DNA of 64,000 bases, taken from the NCBI GenBank assembly GCA_027576995.1, contig JANBQC010000015.1, positions 62,001 through 126,000 of the forward strand, in the 5' to 3' direction. Below the pieces are notes generated by a model. It was not told where the DNA came from and searched no databases. It saw only the letters and a program-made list of their open reading frames with translations. Origin of the DNA: Dimargaris cristalligena (Eukaryota > Kickxellomycota > Dimargaritomycetes > Dimargaritales > Dimargaritaceae). Positions 27,601-31,018 of the stretch are shown piece by piece. A program made the position numbers and the translations under genes. Every line of letters begins with the position of its first letter. Positions within the stretch are counted from its first letter, which is position 1.

Positions 27601-28997
27601 CCATCAAAAGCGACAGATGCGGCCTGGTAAACCCGATGTCCTGGACCGTACTCTTCGCGCAAGTACGGATCGATGGAAAAATTTGATACTCCCCGGTGCT
27701 CAACCAAGACACCTTTGGGACGGCCAGCCGTTCCCGAGGTATAAATAACGTAGGCCAGATCACCAGGGGATGAAGGGAACGGCTGGAAGTCCGATAGCTC
27801 CGCAGTTGCTTGCTGCCGGACAAATGGATCCACAGTTATTGCGGATATCTTGAGCTGGCCCGACACATTCCTGAGGACTGATTCGGCGGCAATTAGCAGG
27901 GACGCGTTGCTATCCTCTAGAACAAACTGGATTCGATCGGGGGGATAGTCGGGGTCGAGGGGTATGTAAGCGGCACCGGACTTAAGCACCGCTAGAATCG
28001 CCATGGTGTAAGCGATTGACTTGGGGATAAGTAATGCAAACCGTACTTCGGGACGAGCCCCGTACTGATCTACTAGGGCCCGGGCCAGTTCGGAACTAGC
28101 AGAGTCGAGCTGAGCGTAGGTCCATTCGTCAGGGCCGTGGACCAAGGCAATATGGTCGGCATATCGTAGGGTGCAATCACGGAATAGTTTATGGATAGGG
28201 GGACCGATTCCCTGGATCGGTTTGTTCATGAGGGAGAAGTCCATGAGGCGATCCAGTTCCCGGCCACTTACCCATGGGATATTACGTATAAGGATGGGCT
28301 GATCACACTTTAAGGCCTGGACAATGGCCGCAAAGATGGTTACAAACTGATCAGTGAACTCGGCCACGGCTGAGTCGCGGTACTGGACCCGACTATGGGT
28401 TACTGTGATCTGGATGTGCCCCTGATTTAGTGTGCAACTGACAACTATGTGGGCGGTACTACTGGTCAATAGATCAACGATATGTGCGACCGCCTTGACC
28501 TCCTTGGACTGATAGTAGTTGTTGTCGGGTTCAGGCATGGGATGTGCCACAGGGGGACCACCTGCACTGGTGTGGAGGATAACCCCGGCCACCGGGTCAG
28601 ACAAATCCAGGAACCTACTGAGCGCGTGGTTTTGCAGAATGGCGGCGGATACAGGGGTATCGGGGCTTACCTCCACAAGAATCAATCGCAGATTTTTTTG
28701 AGGCTGGCCAATAATATCACTTGACCCAATTGGGTCTCGCCAGGAGGAAAAAGCAACTGCAGGCTGGCGGCAGTATCGACTCAGGATAATACCAGTAGCT
28801 AGCTGGCCGATTTGATCGAAGTCATCGCGACGGAACAGCTTCAGATCGGGTAAGAAGAGGTCGCATCCCCATGCGGCATAACCTAGACCAGGGACGCGGG
28901 GTTTGCTAAGAGGTAAATTGATTGTGGTCTGATCATTTGCCGGGACCACTGACGAACGCAGGGCTGTGGAAGGGGTGTTCAGGGCGGCTCCGATCAT
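6609..28997 (-). CDS. Giant multimodular nonribosomal peptide synthetase
   Basis: 7462 residues in one uninterrupted frame ending TAA. It is a cytosolic assembly line that activates amino acids with ATP and joins them on phosphopantetheine arms. Order read by eye: partial C (1-250), A1-T1-C1, a decayed A-T-C block (about 1300-2330), A3-T3-E1-C3, A4-T4-C4, A5-T5-E2-C5, A6-T6 and a terminal E-like domain. Five A domains keep the (T/S)SG(T/S)xGxPKG core (TSGTAGRPKG in A1), a YGPTE and the late Gly-Lys. Four carriers have GGDSISA and the last has GGNSLSA. There is no thioesterase, reductase or canonical terminal cyclising C domain. E1 and E2 predict D-residues from modules 3 and 5. The product and substrates are unknown to me. 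The likely output is a five-residue peptide if module 2 is skipped. No tailoring gene or regulator is adjacent. The start is the first Met of the frame, and a short upstream exon completing the first C domain cannot be excluded. Confidence 0.97.
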   Translation of the reverse strand: MIGAALNTPSTALRSSVVPANDQTTINLPLSKPRVPGLGYAAWGCDLFLPDLKLFRRDDFDQIGQLATGIILSRYCRQPAVAFSSWRDPIGSSDIIGQPQKNLRLILVEVSPDTPVSAAILQNHALSRFLDLSDPVAGVILHTSAGGPPVAHPMPEPDNNYYQSKEVKAVAHIVDLLTSSTAHIVVSCTLNQGHIQITVTHSRVQYRDSAVAEFTDQFVTIFAAIVQALKCDQPILIRNIPWVSGRELDRLMDFSLMNKPIQGIGPPIHKLFRDCTLRYADHIALVHGPDEWTYAQLDSASSELARALVDQYGARPEVRFALLIPKSIAYTMAILAVLKSGAAYIPLDPDYPPDRIQFVLEDSNASLLIAAESVLRNVSGQLKISAITVDPFVRQQATAELSDFQPFPSSPGDLAYVIYTSGTAGRPKGVLVEHRGVSNFSIDPYLREEYGPGHRVYQAASVAFDGILVNTFRTLCAGGTLIIPTENLLEDLQTIHTGLFLSSFLSRLDPASFPNMQAIAVGGEPLLPEQQAQWAPHCILANHYGPTEATVYSNLAVIGPDDDITIGRPIRNVFNLVVDEELRLVPVGVPGELLIGGVGVARGYQNLPELTATKFIPNPLGKGRVYRTGDYVRWLPNGSLEFLGRIDNQIKLRGYRIEIEEIEYVASQYPGVKQSVAVVVQDALVLYASPATLDPSGLLNYLSDHLSKPMVPELVVPVLDFKTTGVGKLDRRSLPSVDHLLSKHTSTSGSRPITNGILSKAEENLRRIWGQVLQQDPGQFDATDHFFRVGGDSISAILLVSKCRQSGYQLTVPLIYQYPELRRMAQQVQQPTSMDGNTGVQFNLSDTESQEISEELVRRGILPSDVEVLLPCIGVQGGLLTGLGVDPSAYTVQISIKIGGPLDFSRLIQAWNAVAKQHTPLRTMFVESSTKRSQGFVQAVVRSLSNVWTLGNKPLACLDSFLANNLRRGFVLKELMVRNFVFPTADSQLYDVIISAHHSLLDGWSMPLLLQAWMAAYHHPQLLVPSPLTSFPAVVDYVNQMDTAKASNFWATYLRDAHSTPAPMLFPGLSGASGSAIYYASIGIPKAHMLQFSQSRGITLATLFRVAYALVLGRLLDQDDVVFGVTLSGRNLDLLGMDQVIGPCINTLPFRVYLDQSPIHSWLQSLHHAQTSMLQFEHSSLSDITRWASAGQRGPLFHTLLGFENYASYVAEPSHHLILSELRVHESTEYPLTADFIVQSTAVQAKILYSTSAYSEEAIRHLVRMIETAVGQILSAQSGTTVDQLVLTRSPLARPITHGQESISTVSTSPFPSLAETWDSILSDYPDHLAYISKELSLSFSQVGQLADVLAFRSGQVLKSSYPSIVALVDSVEHLLICLVSAFKMGARLTLLAPPFTLDQLLTYTKLSASQAVWLPSTKVEEIRPFLNDVVKLIPLPDAVEAHIDKTRASRRFKPSAVSKNFALSFMSQRNSNSPALSTIHDSCIQLTLASTQSYISKNDRVIIDRSLALDSSPAAWLILSCLLSHKVILAPDSPLGVDIKSPTCHVMAANTRLDGLDGCNRLILYDLDQAHWYDSINFAESTDTCISFIGTVFQGHQQVTKEQLISRCLPTIDTTPLFYSLGVLDCHDRLCPPGVVGRLAFFEISSSKYSAPTKHPVLGYRDNNNGIRMLGPITQREVVEGQQIHFGILTQALAGAGALFPRCLILPDNRLVALVANTTEGELIQLKTSMVSPDIPSALVPSAIISTHAFPHVANLADRLLSHFAQAYLATLPFYNDHSMSKLEWWLTTVVNELHISLKPSADYSTSPLLRSSSEATLAQLELLRHRIYSKFNASLTMGDLVKHPELRKLTSILSERIDQSLVEHSGEVSTNGAAFYAPNSLPLYLRTIPVTDRQQQIWSLGRMGTNSAGFYHQCLITSEAPIQLKSIQQAIDQLASAFESLRFRFNSAQGTLTCHVLPHVQIGITEHWLPNSQSLVVDDLLSGEVKLDLDRGVLSQVDLYHSSITIKGGIASALCLQVHDIAVDSSLFDRIVKYIVTGLHGIPQNNSSQRVTRPNSCHRDANDTDSSYWRSLLRDPPTELHLPFDHPRPLLPSFQHATVGLKLGSGLMASLFNCKSANPLAQGDIWLALFASFLRRLTGQDDIIIDYSSVEDRSDDQIVGAAEQSDTHTPIRCSGNWPAHISQLAEHLSLQRRQSMRYPTPSVNLYSTLGDHLGLIRLLGLARVRVSIFSDFYEKLDYNVTRVIYPSTAQSLFTYDLELVIRGIASARYCDLRFNSDVLESSTAERLIRNFLHYAQGCFYQDQPWTRTSIVSPDEYRTLIDNFAFGGLLTTECPMTPPADVLRHFFRIATLYPDRAATEILGKSCTYIELVDRISSVAAGLRAAQIQPGDKIAVIVANHPDTVVGMLATWVVGAVYVPVDCTLPVKRQTYIIDVAGCRMVVNTSNTPTQLTNVVALSELFGHDNTTNNEPNCHPNRPDDLAYIIFTSGSTGLPKGVMVLRSNLDYIIFNPVFQDLRVVGQRVMMGSSPGFDAFIINSLVTLCGGSTLVFYHDNLADTLRQVDQTWLVPSVINRLNPSNYPNLKKLCLVGEPLSRELVDKWSAVPGIYNGYGPTETTIISHFTRVPPTGPITIGPPVPNYECYILDSQLQLVPIGAIGEICIGGVGVSLGYINRPDLNPIKFIDNPFTGRGRLYRSGDLGRWLPDGRVECVGRMDSQIKLRGFRIELNEIRSVLLRQPGVRDCTVFVHDQFLVSYVFPESAANNEVLHNAVANHLPLYMVLSYFMGLPTVPLTINGKCDTKFLLDHFTEYLTTQRRQDPTDSSLTLSSRPLGALTQALVDVLGLAPEEINLQLSFVKLGGDSISAIQVSSKCRQLGYTLPTSMILRSKTLSDVVGNMKVIDPTTARKDPHKTISYHTTFPLTPIQQWFFDHPWRNPHHFNQSFALELTRPLSVTQITSALLSLINHHNLLRCQFTEDGSNSPSRWSQRILPPLATLPIPVLEAIVPLSGCPIQFKLIQSSLDISQGHHLAAGLITVLDNNVSSSTDSVSHPPVPFQTTPRQVLFLTIHHLVVDLVSWSILLEDLAQLLDGQNPAPQYLSFATWAAELSGWAKQSIPGTEQPLTSMPLSSYLPLASPDNLVFNIQGNSKCLSVTLDSIISDELLGVDTHLIQPLELMLAGLFQALYSLTQAPTITIFNESHGRHSWDTNLDPSRTVGWFTTLLPCQTQASAGTTPLDFLKSAKQAHRSASGTHGLHQSLQKWLNCTDVVPSSHQSYSPIDVAFNYLGHTVDHGTLTQQGRAPWLPCHELMSDMAVCDANELRTQLIEIIGLPTSDGLVFTVRYCPQVIATGNIEVLLNRFHSSLVSLVHYVNQSPSPSLWTPMDFPDLQTTLPELVKLEAELITVGLSGNDVEDIYPMLPMQQGMWTATAKDPSEYLVQLAFTVTGISNLDQLQVATRAVVGDYTILRTMFITSWSNSHCQGVQVVIREPRFGWHVINEWSDVDSISEPDFMLSNKRRGFGPGEPLLRAHVKQLSVNTFRYLLTIHHALIDGWSIGILVGRLRAHLQNDTEILLVRPPAFRNYVAHMHISDKQSAKSFWSEYLRGVEQPTKIELPKPTCKPDSPRAELKMTLFEDADTITQLAHHMGITPYVLIKAAWALLLSRYTDQPDVIFGNTVSGRALPLADIESHLGCLINTVPFRVRADETMTVAEWVTAIHNSSQQVVSFEHHHISEINTWVEGENRPSDLFNTLVVYESYPNTGTDCLDHPVTFTDTGFLESSDYPLTLVVQMECGELSACLSWNSFQFGPVYIDTLSKHLCTLFNGLVFALANADGQIRIQDLEMLSPEEHEVMVKQFACPRRTIDRDACVPALFTRSVQIRPNVTAVEYEDTKWTYAHLYHQSLSLAQQLLDRGVQRETPIGLLIDRVPSTIAAFMGLQLSGAALIPLDPTFPIERIQYITEDCGIGLVLTNMADQSKLNAIRSTLTQVEIQLIDPWLLPLQLPQDQLPILPNIRPTDLSHIVYTSGTTGRPKGVQIEHRLMGNFVQQLESTYGISAGLRLMQNMALTFDAALLEIFTGLCKGATLVLRTDLLDTLPKVDAIFATPTVLASLDPAKYPNLQTIISGGEALPREVAKRWARHCRLFNIYGPTEVLVSHTVEYSLGDILTIGRPVPNTQGYILDRYLRPVPTGVRGEIYVGGAQVARGYVNLPDLNTARLIPNPFSGSDNMYRTGDSARWLPNGTVEYFSRHDDQVKIRGHRIEPQEIESVLLSHPDVQSAAVVIDSQKIYAFVCPCSVSIGSVKSHIGRILPAYMNPTTIFNLDVLPRNTNGKTDKRVLTTRIAELTSMTAGRTITAPQNSAQALVVDALSQTLGIPSIEIGIYDSFFQLGGDSISAIRLSSLCRDCGLYISIAQVFKCSNIIELAECVSDYSIPDGPLESHSTTIYEPYSLLGEMSSSSPGVDSLLQEAASQLKLGLDEISDILPVSGLQLGFLVSTLKDPSSYMVQESFVISGDLDVDRLQKTWHRLAEQYDILRTKFFQPRSLTDNPFLQVITKRCDIEWSVNPNLDDDWSTLEKTYFATDRQRGFTFDGPLLRIALFTSPATGHPRHICFFTFHHALLDAWSQNIVLAQLVDLYHDIKPTPSTQFSSYISHLQSIDQSQYQQFWQTTLKSVPPTPPIHFPIHATESPVCNYGIHHTTLSINLASLHTFCRQQSITLNSLLRGVWALTLSRYLGMSNDVSFGVLTSGRNVPVPGIQNMVGMCINTLPFQVSLDLSTSVTNFVQSLHRQSGELTASEQCGLHDIYKWGQVDLETKLFDTLLMYDNFPSFTPNVSNPKITFDPRHGQNFTEYAYTVSFFDNMDNLDCHVVYDTTHCDEAYACYLIRFIDHCLSTMVNEPCLSLGKLMTLPIDEAQLIEKWSQGPMREFPQRHWLAYQLFSQHISSRPGSIALETKSQQFTYAEVYHRSSCIALTLKQRGLRPGNLVALIFTKSADYIFSYLGVLLAGGVCVSMEVTNAVDRLQYTFGLLDDPWLLSTVSHFEYFRNYISVAEDRCLLVDTIDHRGINTHMFRPDTSRSSFDLAYIVFTSGTTGRPKGIPVRHESLVNLAITGCETAQLGSDCRFLQLLNIAFDGCLLEIFGAFHCGGTLVLQDGNLHDLLALVDTCILIPSMLSAIDIESYPNLQTVFVGGEPVPLNVAQRWCDRVKLFNVYGPTEITIVCHTGRIHSGEPLSIGRPLANIQGYILDDQLQSVPVGVPGELCIGGIGVSSGYWKQAELTAKSFVPNPFGSGCLYRTGDLACWLSSGKVQFISRKDFQVKLHGYRIELGEIENTALSVKGVANAVACVSQQQLVLYISPNSVDTGALRSQLVAKLPQYMVPNFIFLMDGIPMTSVGKADRKVLQARPLPVDTADEAVAIKSLSSTFQLMRKALADTLKIDPQRVAPSASFLKLGGDSISAIQFSNRCKRLGLDIPVADVLKHPQISIMEQYAHLVDSEILVPIQYLDPTGPVPLTAVQRFALEEYQFINHFNQSMLLKCQRTLTRTTLTDALVTLMAHHDILRIQLELADNQWQQRVLPIPINSASWLSRFLFIEEATLTLGEYPAWVSQIQRTTSIEHGPVVVCGLLTLDGEQHIYLTIHHFAVDFVSWRIMLEDLEALLKYQNLPAKTMPFREWATQVHAYAQTLPDTIWPVSPTPADPIPLDYTMSSASDPSVPPQVTYHTFEVQRASLGLALSDALYAEVAPAIGASPQEFLIASLLLSLQATFGISVIELELEGHGRRAWDSAIDVSRTVGWFTSIYPVVFDLNQTHTYSTYSNTLRVLALAKQRMRTIPDHGFPYSLQRYLKGTPPLSMPAINRTSPETMETSSADWNRITFNYSGRFEQFETHDAFWRPSHIETNWTDDWNKNEYLSRALSVTCDYSVGQGLVLSVMYSNELHRACTIRRLTGQWQDSLEALVKECQTRPVPSIVTASDFSSAGLIESDFAKLAQDDLPILNLTLADVEYIYPCLPVQEGLLFATLQDPSAYMVQLGIAINGPLNTGRFYRAWEQTARDHSILRTRFLTASGCQSDKNLQVVAKTFNAHWVIQSWEGDHIDTLCDRFLLQERTNGFVLDRPWIRFGLFRVAPNLHRFLISAHHALLDGWSIGTLLQSVSCNYSEDPLPRTLQYHDFVDHIIKHSSGDAEQFWTHQFSGVEEPSLLIQAHHCPSFPTMRPSDASFYGTVKRSMPILDQINILISKHGVTLSTLLRVAMAAVLHRYTGSDDPIFGVVVSGRNVPLPGVENIIGACINTIPCRVALGKGLSVGDILLDVYATSTQAYGFEHYRLTDIHRWSGISQERPLFNTLLVLENYPEAPTNPNLPFQWELATHWDPTDFPLAVIVHTQGDQLQLRVTYRSLDFSPEFVNSFADHYMTALTWLFTVDTSSPLTDIRILPSPERDQLLGSWATNPRDHPRALAHELFQQHCKKAPHLTALIFNSHQYTYTQLDMAANRLAHSLALKTSCGFDRIVALVADNCPELIVGQLAIWKTGCAFVILAPDYPLERHQWILEDTQAIAIMGKPSSLSTLDALGSGVPTIPFNIAALLADGPTSTYPSPTIDSSHLAAIIYTSGSTGTPKGVMHEHHALANHWQGMGGVTKMAPGTITPTLITPTFDVSLSEIWATLSFGGTLLVNQGDYEGALAQATRACCTPSLLSGFDPVDFPNLRQVIITGEPANQGIVAKWADSVELINWYGPTEVACGSHWTRLQTNKVIIPIGTPLPNATGIILNAHLHPVPVGAIGQLYLGGRGVARGYLNRPDLTQEKFILSPFTGERIYQSGDLARWLPNGQIECLGRIDNQVKLRGFRIELGEVESALERHPAVDQACVVRDKDHLVGYIVPPFGQTATILDFLRSQLPHYMIPSVLVELAELPLTRVGKVDRKALPMFDLPVNDHIPETVQASPVESGLISLIAETLQINPGSISPTVTFFQLGGNSLSAIQLVTRCRRQNLQLALVDINRSNTIAYLAKLISIASDSVEVFSGDTRGTADSESRTARLTPPQLELIALQLADPHFFPLPTMYESSVRFTAHQWQAAWTKVVQHHDMLRARFQPTNNGESMITFADLDDPSSTYFEYHQVADIRDALVQLNHINHLINFETGPISQVRVFDANGIQYVYISVHHMVFDYMSVQIVREDLSAYLTGRALDPKTHSHTVWADYLWSLAQSIDPCTIELPPPAIPLPLEIAANGAPITNETRECVAKLIDQSAAHNLVTTVATRLKATPIELILAALVCAYGRQFGLSQMDIAYLGHGRKDPYGQCDVSRTVGFFASQFPLVFCNAPSGDLVDTLHQVQTTLSTGMDNGFLYTVFKNLHCSANDQIDLKQQFDVQTQFEFTYLDDLSLCESPNTNTLLVERPAMLNDLRTAKSQNKYPYLFDFTAWNTAGGLDIITNFNSRQFRVETIGGLMSHWKNCLLELSRV
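6612..9665 (-). other. NRPS module 6: A6-T6 and terminal E-like domain
   Basis: A domain about residues 6445-6930 with YTSGSTGTPKG, NWYGPTEVA and VGKVDRK; by-eye code D-V-S-C-I-T-W-C-G. The carrier reads GGNSLSA near 6975, unlike the GGDSISA of the others. The last domain (about 7020-7462) is E-like: HHMVFDYMSV near 7166 and LGHGRKDP followed by SRTVGFFA. Compared with E1 and E2 it has lost the Glu before xHGR and the Trp of the DxxSW motif. The protein stops directly after it, so this domain may be inactive or adapted to product release. Confidence 0.8.
9678..11000 (-). other. NRPS condensation domain C5
   Basis: Residues about 6000-6440 with HHALLDGWS near 6141 and SGRNVPLPGV. It follows E2 and should take a D-configured donor and pass it to module 6. 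Confidence 0.8.
11045..14255 (-). other. NRPS module 5: A5-T5-E2
   Basis: A domain about residues 4915-5400 with FTSGTTGRPKG, NVYGPTEIT, YRTGD and VGKADRK. Carrier with GGDSISA near 5455. Epimerisation domain about 5490-5985 with HHFAVDFVSW near 5643 and EGHGRRAWD followed by SRTVGWFT. By-eye code D-G-L-I-F-G-V-I-V. Predicted to supply a D-residue. Confidence 0.85.
14268..15548 (-). other. NRPS condensation domain C4 with HHxxxDA
   Basis: Residues about 4484-4910. The active site near 4620 reads HHALLDAWS. Both histidines and the Asp are kept, but the usual Gly is Ala. The rest of the domain, including SGRNVPVPGI, looks normal, so it is probably active with an altered local geometry. Confidence 0.75.
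15618..17420 (-). other. NRPS module 4: A4-T4
   Basis: A domain about residues 3860-4340 with YTSGTTGRPKG, NIYGPTEVL, YRTGD and NGKTDKR. Carrier with GGDSISA near 4391. By-eye code D-A-L-F-I-G-I-V-S. No E domain follows, so an L-residue is expected. Confidence 0.85.
17448..18755 (-). other. NRPS condensation domain C3
   Basis: Residues about 3415-3850 with HHALIDGWS near 3548 and SGRALPLADI. Being directly after an E domain, it is expected to be of the type that accepts a D-configured donor. Confidence 0.8.
18770..21995 (-). other. NRPS module 3: A3-T3-E1
   Basis: A domain about residues 2335-2810 with FTSGSTGLPKG, NGYGPTETT and NGKCD. Carrier with GGDSISA near residue 2861. Epimerisation domain about 2905-3400 with HHLVVDLVSW near 3072 and ESHGR followed by SRTVGWFT, keeping the Glu and His thought to be catalytic in this family. 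By-eye code D-A-I-W-C-V-G-I-I. Predicted to supply a D-residue. Confidence 0.85.
22008..25100 (-). other. NRPS vestigial module 2 (decayed A-T-C, still in frame)
   Basis: Residues about 1300-2330 have the size and order of an A-T-C module but lack its active sites. The A-like part has no TSGTTGRPKG loop, YGPTE or YRTGD; only weak remnants such as PPGVVGRL and GYRDN remain. The T-like part keeps the final HPELRKL helix, but GGDS is replaced by a stretch around RSSSEATL near residue 1807. The C-like part keeps the TDRQQQIWSL and YWRSLL landmarks, but HHxxxDG reads HDIAVDS near residue 2023, with Asp in place of the catalytic second His. No stop or frameshift occurs in about 3.1 kb. Confidence 0.8.
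25128..26420 (-). other. NRPS condensation domain C1
   Basis: Residues about 868-1290, with an intact HHSLLDGWS active site near residue 999 and a later SGRNLDLLGM loop. By position it accepts the residue from T1. Its direct downstream partner is the decayed module 2, so in practice it may serve module 3. Confidence 0.8.
26508..28235 (-). other. NRPS module 1: A1-T1
   Basis: Adenylation domain about residues 255-745 with YTSGTAGRPKG, NHYGPTEAT, YRTGD and VGKLDRR. The carrier domain has GGDSISA near residue 791. By-eye specificity code D-G-V-L-A-G-H-V-Y plus Lys. I do not recognise it, so I make no substrate call. This would be the loading module. Confidence 0.85.
28248..28997 (-). other. NRPS N-terminal partial condensation domain
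   Basis: Residues about 1-250 resemble the C-terminal lobe of a condensation domain. They include an LATGIILSRY helix like those seen before the SGR loop of the complete C domains, but there is no HHxxxDG motif. Truncated starter C domains are common in fungal NRPSs, so this is probably the natural N-terminus and not a broken gene. Confidence 0.65.
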
Positions 28998-29313
28998 CGT
29001 GGGTAACTGGGACTTGGTAAGCAGGTCAAATAATAGAGTTAATTAATTGTAATAATGTCAATCTTAATGTAAATGGAATCTTGTTTAGGCTATACCAACT
29101 CTGAATGCAGTGAAGATATGATGAAAACTTGAAGGTGGTTTCGACGGCAGCCCAGTTAGGAGCTTCTTATATCTTTCTGTAAATGCGAACCCACCTTGCT
29201 GGTTTTCAGGGGGACAAATTTCTCTGAAATCCGAGAGGGTTGATTGGTAATGGAACCGTTGGGTCCCTGTCTAAGGCTGCTTTCGGCTGACCATTTTCGA
29301 CTAAGTCAGTATA

Positions 29314-29330
29314 ACCTGTTAAAAACAGGT
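29314..29330. promoter_or_regulatory. Perfect 7-bp inverted repeat upstream of the NRPS
   Basis: ACCTGTT and AACAGGT are separated by AAA, about 317 bases before the NRPS start codon. The size and symmetry would suit a dimeric DNA-binding protein. A chance occurrence is quite possible, and no second copy was noticed. Confidence 0.2.
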
Positions 29331-30536
29331 ATTACATAGTCGCATGCACTAGGGTAACTCGCCACATTACTTCCTTACTGTATTCTAGGTAGATAAAACC
29401 AATCACGCGCCCCTGCATTATTTGTGAATATGGGGTATATCCCGTACCTTAAGGGGCCATCGAATACAGCATTGAATCGGCGGCACAAGGCACCACATTG
29501 CTTTGGTTATGACTCAATGCACGATACCGGTTGAAGGGGGTCAGCCATCACCACATGTATGAGATGCTACGAGGTTCACTAGGTCGAAATGATACGGCGA
29601 CAGCTTATTGAATGATGATCAATTAGGGGGTCTAATTACACGTCTATTCTCTTTTCCTTGCAGGGGCTGCTGCGAAGCCATTCGCCTATAGCCTTATCCC
29701 ATGCCAGAGATAAACAAGCCACTTTTGGTTGAGAACTATTTCCCCCAATAGACCATGCACTATCCCCATCAAACACTTAATTAAGCGGGAGCGCTGAATC
29801 CGAGAATTATCGCCAATCTAAAGGCGACTAAATCCCTATAGGCAATGAGAAGTATACTTATATAGTAACGATATCATGGGACTTGGTTAAGGGGGTGGGA
29901 GGGGGTTACGAAGACCGAGTTGAGTAAGTTTTAGTGGCCAATGGTAGTGAATTCCGAATTTACCGTTTATAATTTGTACGAAGATTGCGGATAAGTGATC
30001 GAGAGAATGTAGTTATTTTATAAATGAATTAGAAAACTATGTATATTACTGGGAAATTGATTGATTATTAATAGAACAACTCCCAAACAAATAACACACT
30101 TCATGAGCAATACCAAGCTAAGGCAGTTCTGGACTCCTCCTACTTCGACGCATTAGGCCTAAGAATGCATAATATGAAATCGAGGGCACTAGAACTCATA
30201 CATGATGATGGAAAAAATTGTAGGAGTTGTGGGCAATAATACTAATAATGAATTGAATGCCTATACCTAGAACAAATAACAGGAAAAAACACACAGGCCT
30301 ATGTTGCGAGGGGCGCTTTATAGATAACAAATAGAGCCGACACCCATTGGTCGGGTTAGCTAATAAAAGGGGGTATTATAGTCTCTAAATAACTAAAGAA
30401 TACGTATAGGAATGGGCTCGGCTTTATATAGCTGAGCAGACTGAGGATAAGCATTTCGAACAGCACAGAACATGTTGGAGGATGCTTCTAGACAGTAGGA
30501 CGCAATGGGTGATAATAATGAAGGTGGGATAATGAA

Positions 30537-30682
30537 TATATGGGTGGAATTCAGTGCAGCTGTATAAGGTTTTGGATGATATGTGTACGGGCAAATATAT
30601 GAGAGATCCATTATTAACCAGTGGCTTTTGCCTCATCCAACGGATTTATTGTTATACAGCCAGGTTGAACCTTTCCCATATG
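30537..30682 (+). mobile_element. 146-bp MITE-like element, copy 2
   Basis: Begins TATATGGGTGGAATTC and ends TTTCCCATATG. Same length and terminal inverted repeats as the other copies, with more internal divergence. It lies about 190 bases from copy 3 in the same orientation. Confidence 0.7.
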
Positions 30683-30872
30683 AATTAAGTGGCGGGAATG
30701 GGTGAAGGAAGGGGATCCTTCGGTGGTGGAATTTCCGAACCTCATTAATGGGACTAGGTATATGTAGGTTGGATTACTCATGGGCTGAATTTCACATCTA
30801 TCGCTGATAGCCAATTATGACATACCAGTCGGTACTATATTGATAATAATTGAGTAAGAGTTTAACATAAAG

Positions 30873-31018
30873 CATATGGGTGAAATTCGGCCCAGCTATA
30901 TAAGGGTTTACATTATACGTGTATGGGAAAATATATGGGAAATGTATTTTTAACTAGTAATATTGGCCAAATCTAATGGATTTTTCGTTATACAGCTTGG
31001 AAGAACTTCTCCCATATG
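30873..31018 (+). mobile_element. 146-bp MITE-like element, copy 3
   Basis: Begins CATATGGGTGAAATTCGG and ends CTTCTCCCATATG. It is very similar to the copy at 54669-54814 and has the cleanest terminal inverted repeats, so it makes a good reference for the family. Confidence 0.8.

Noticed and set aside
28248..28997. NRPS N-terminus as evidence of a broken gene
   Set aside because: Truncated starter C domains are common in fungal NRPSs, and the frame has a reasonable start codon.
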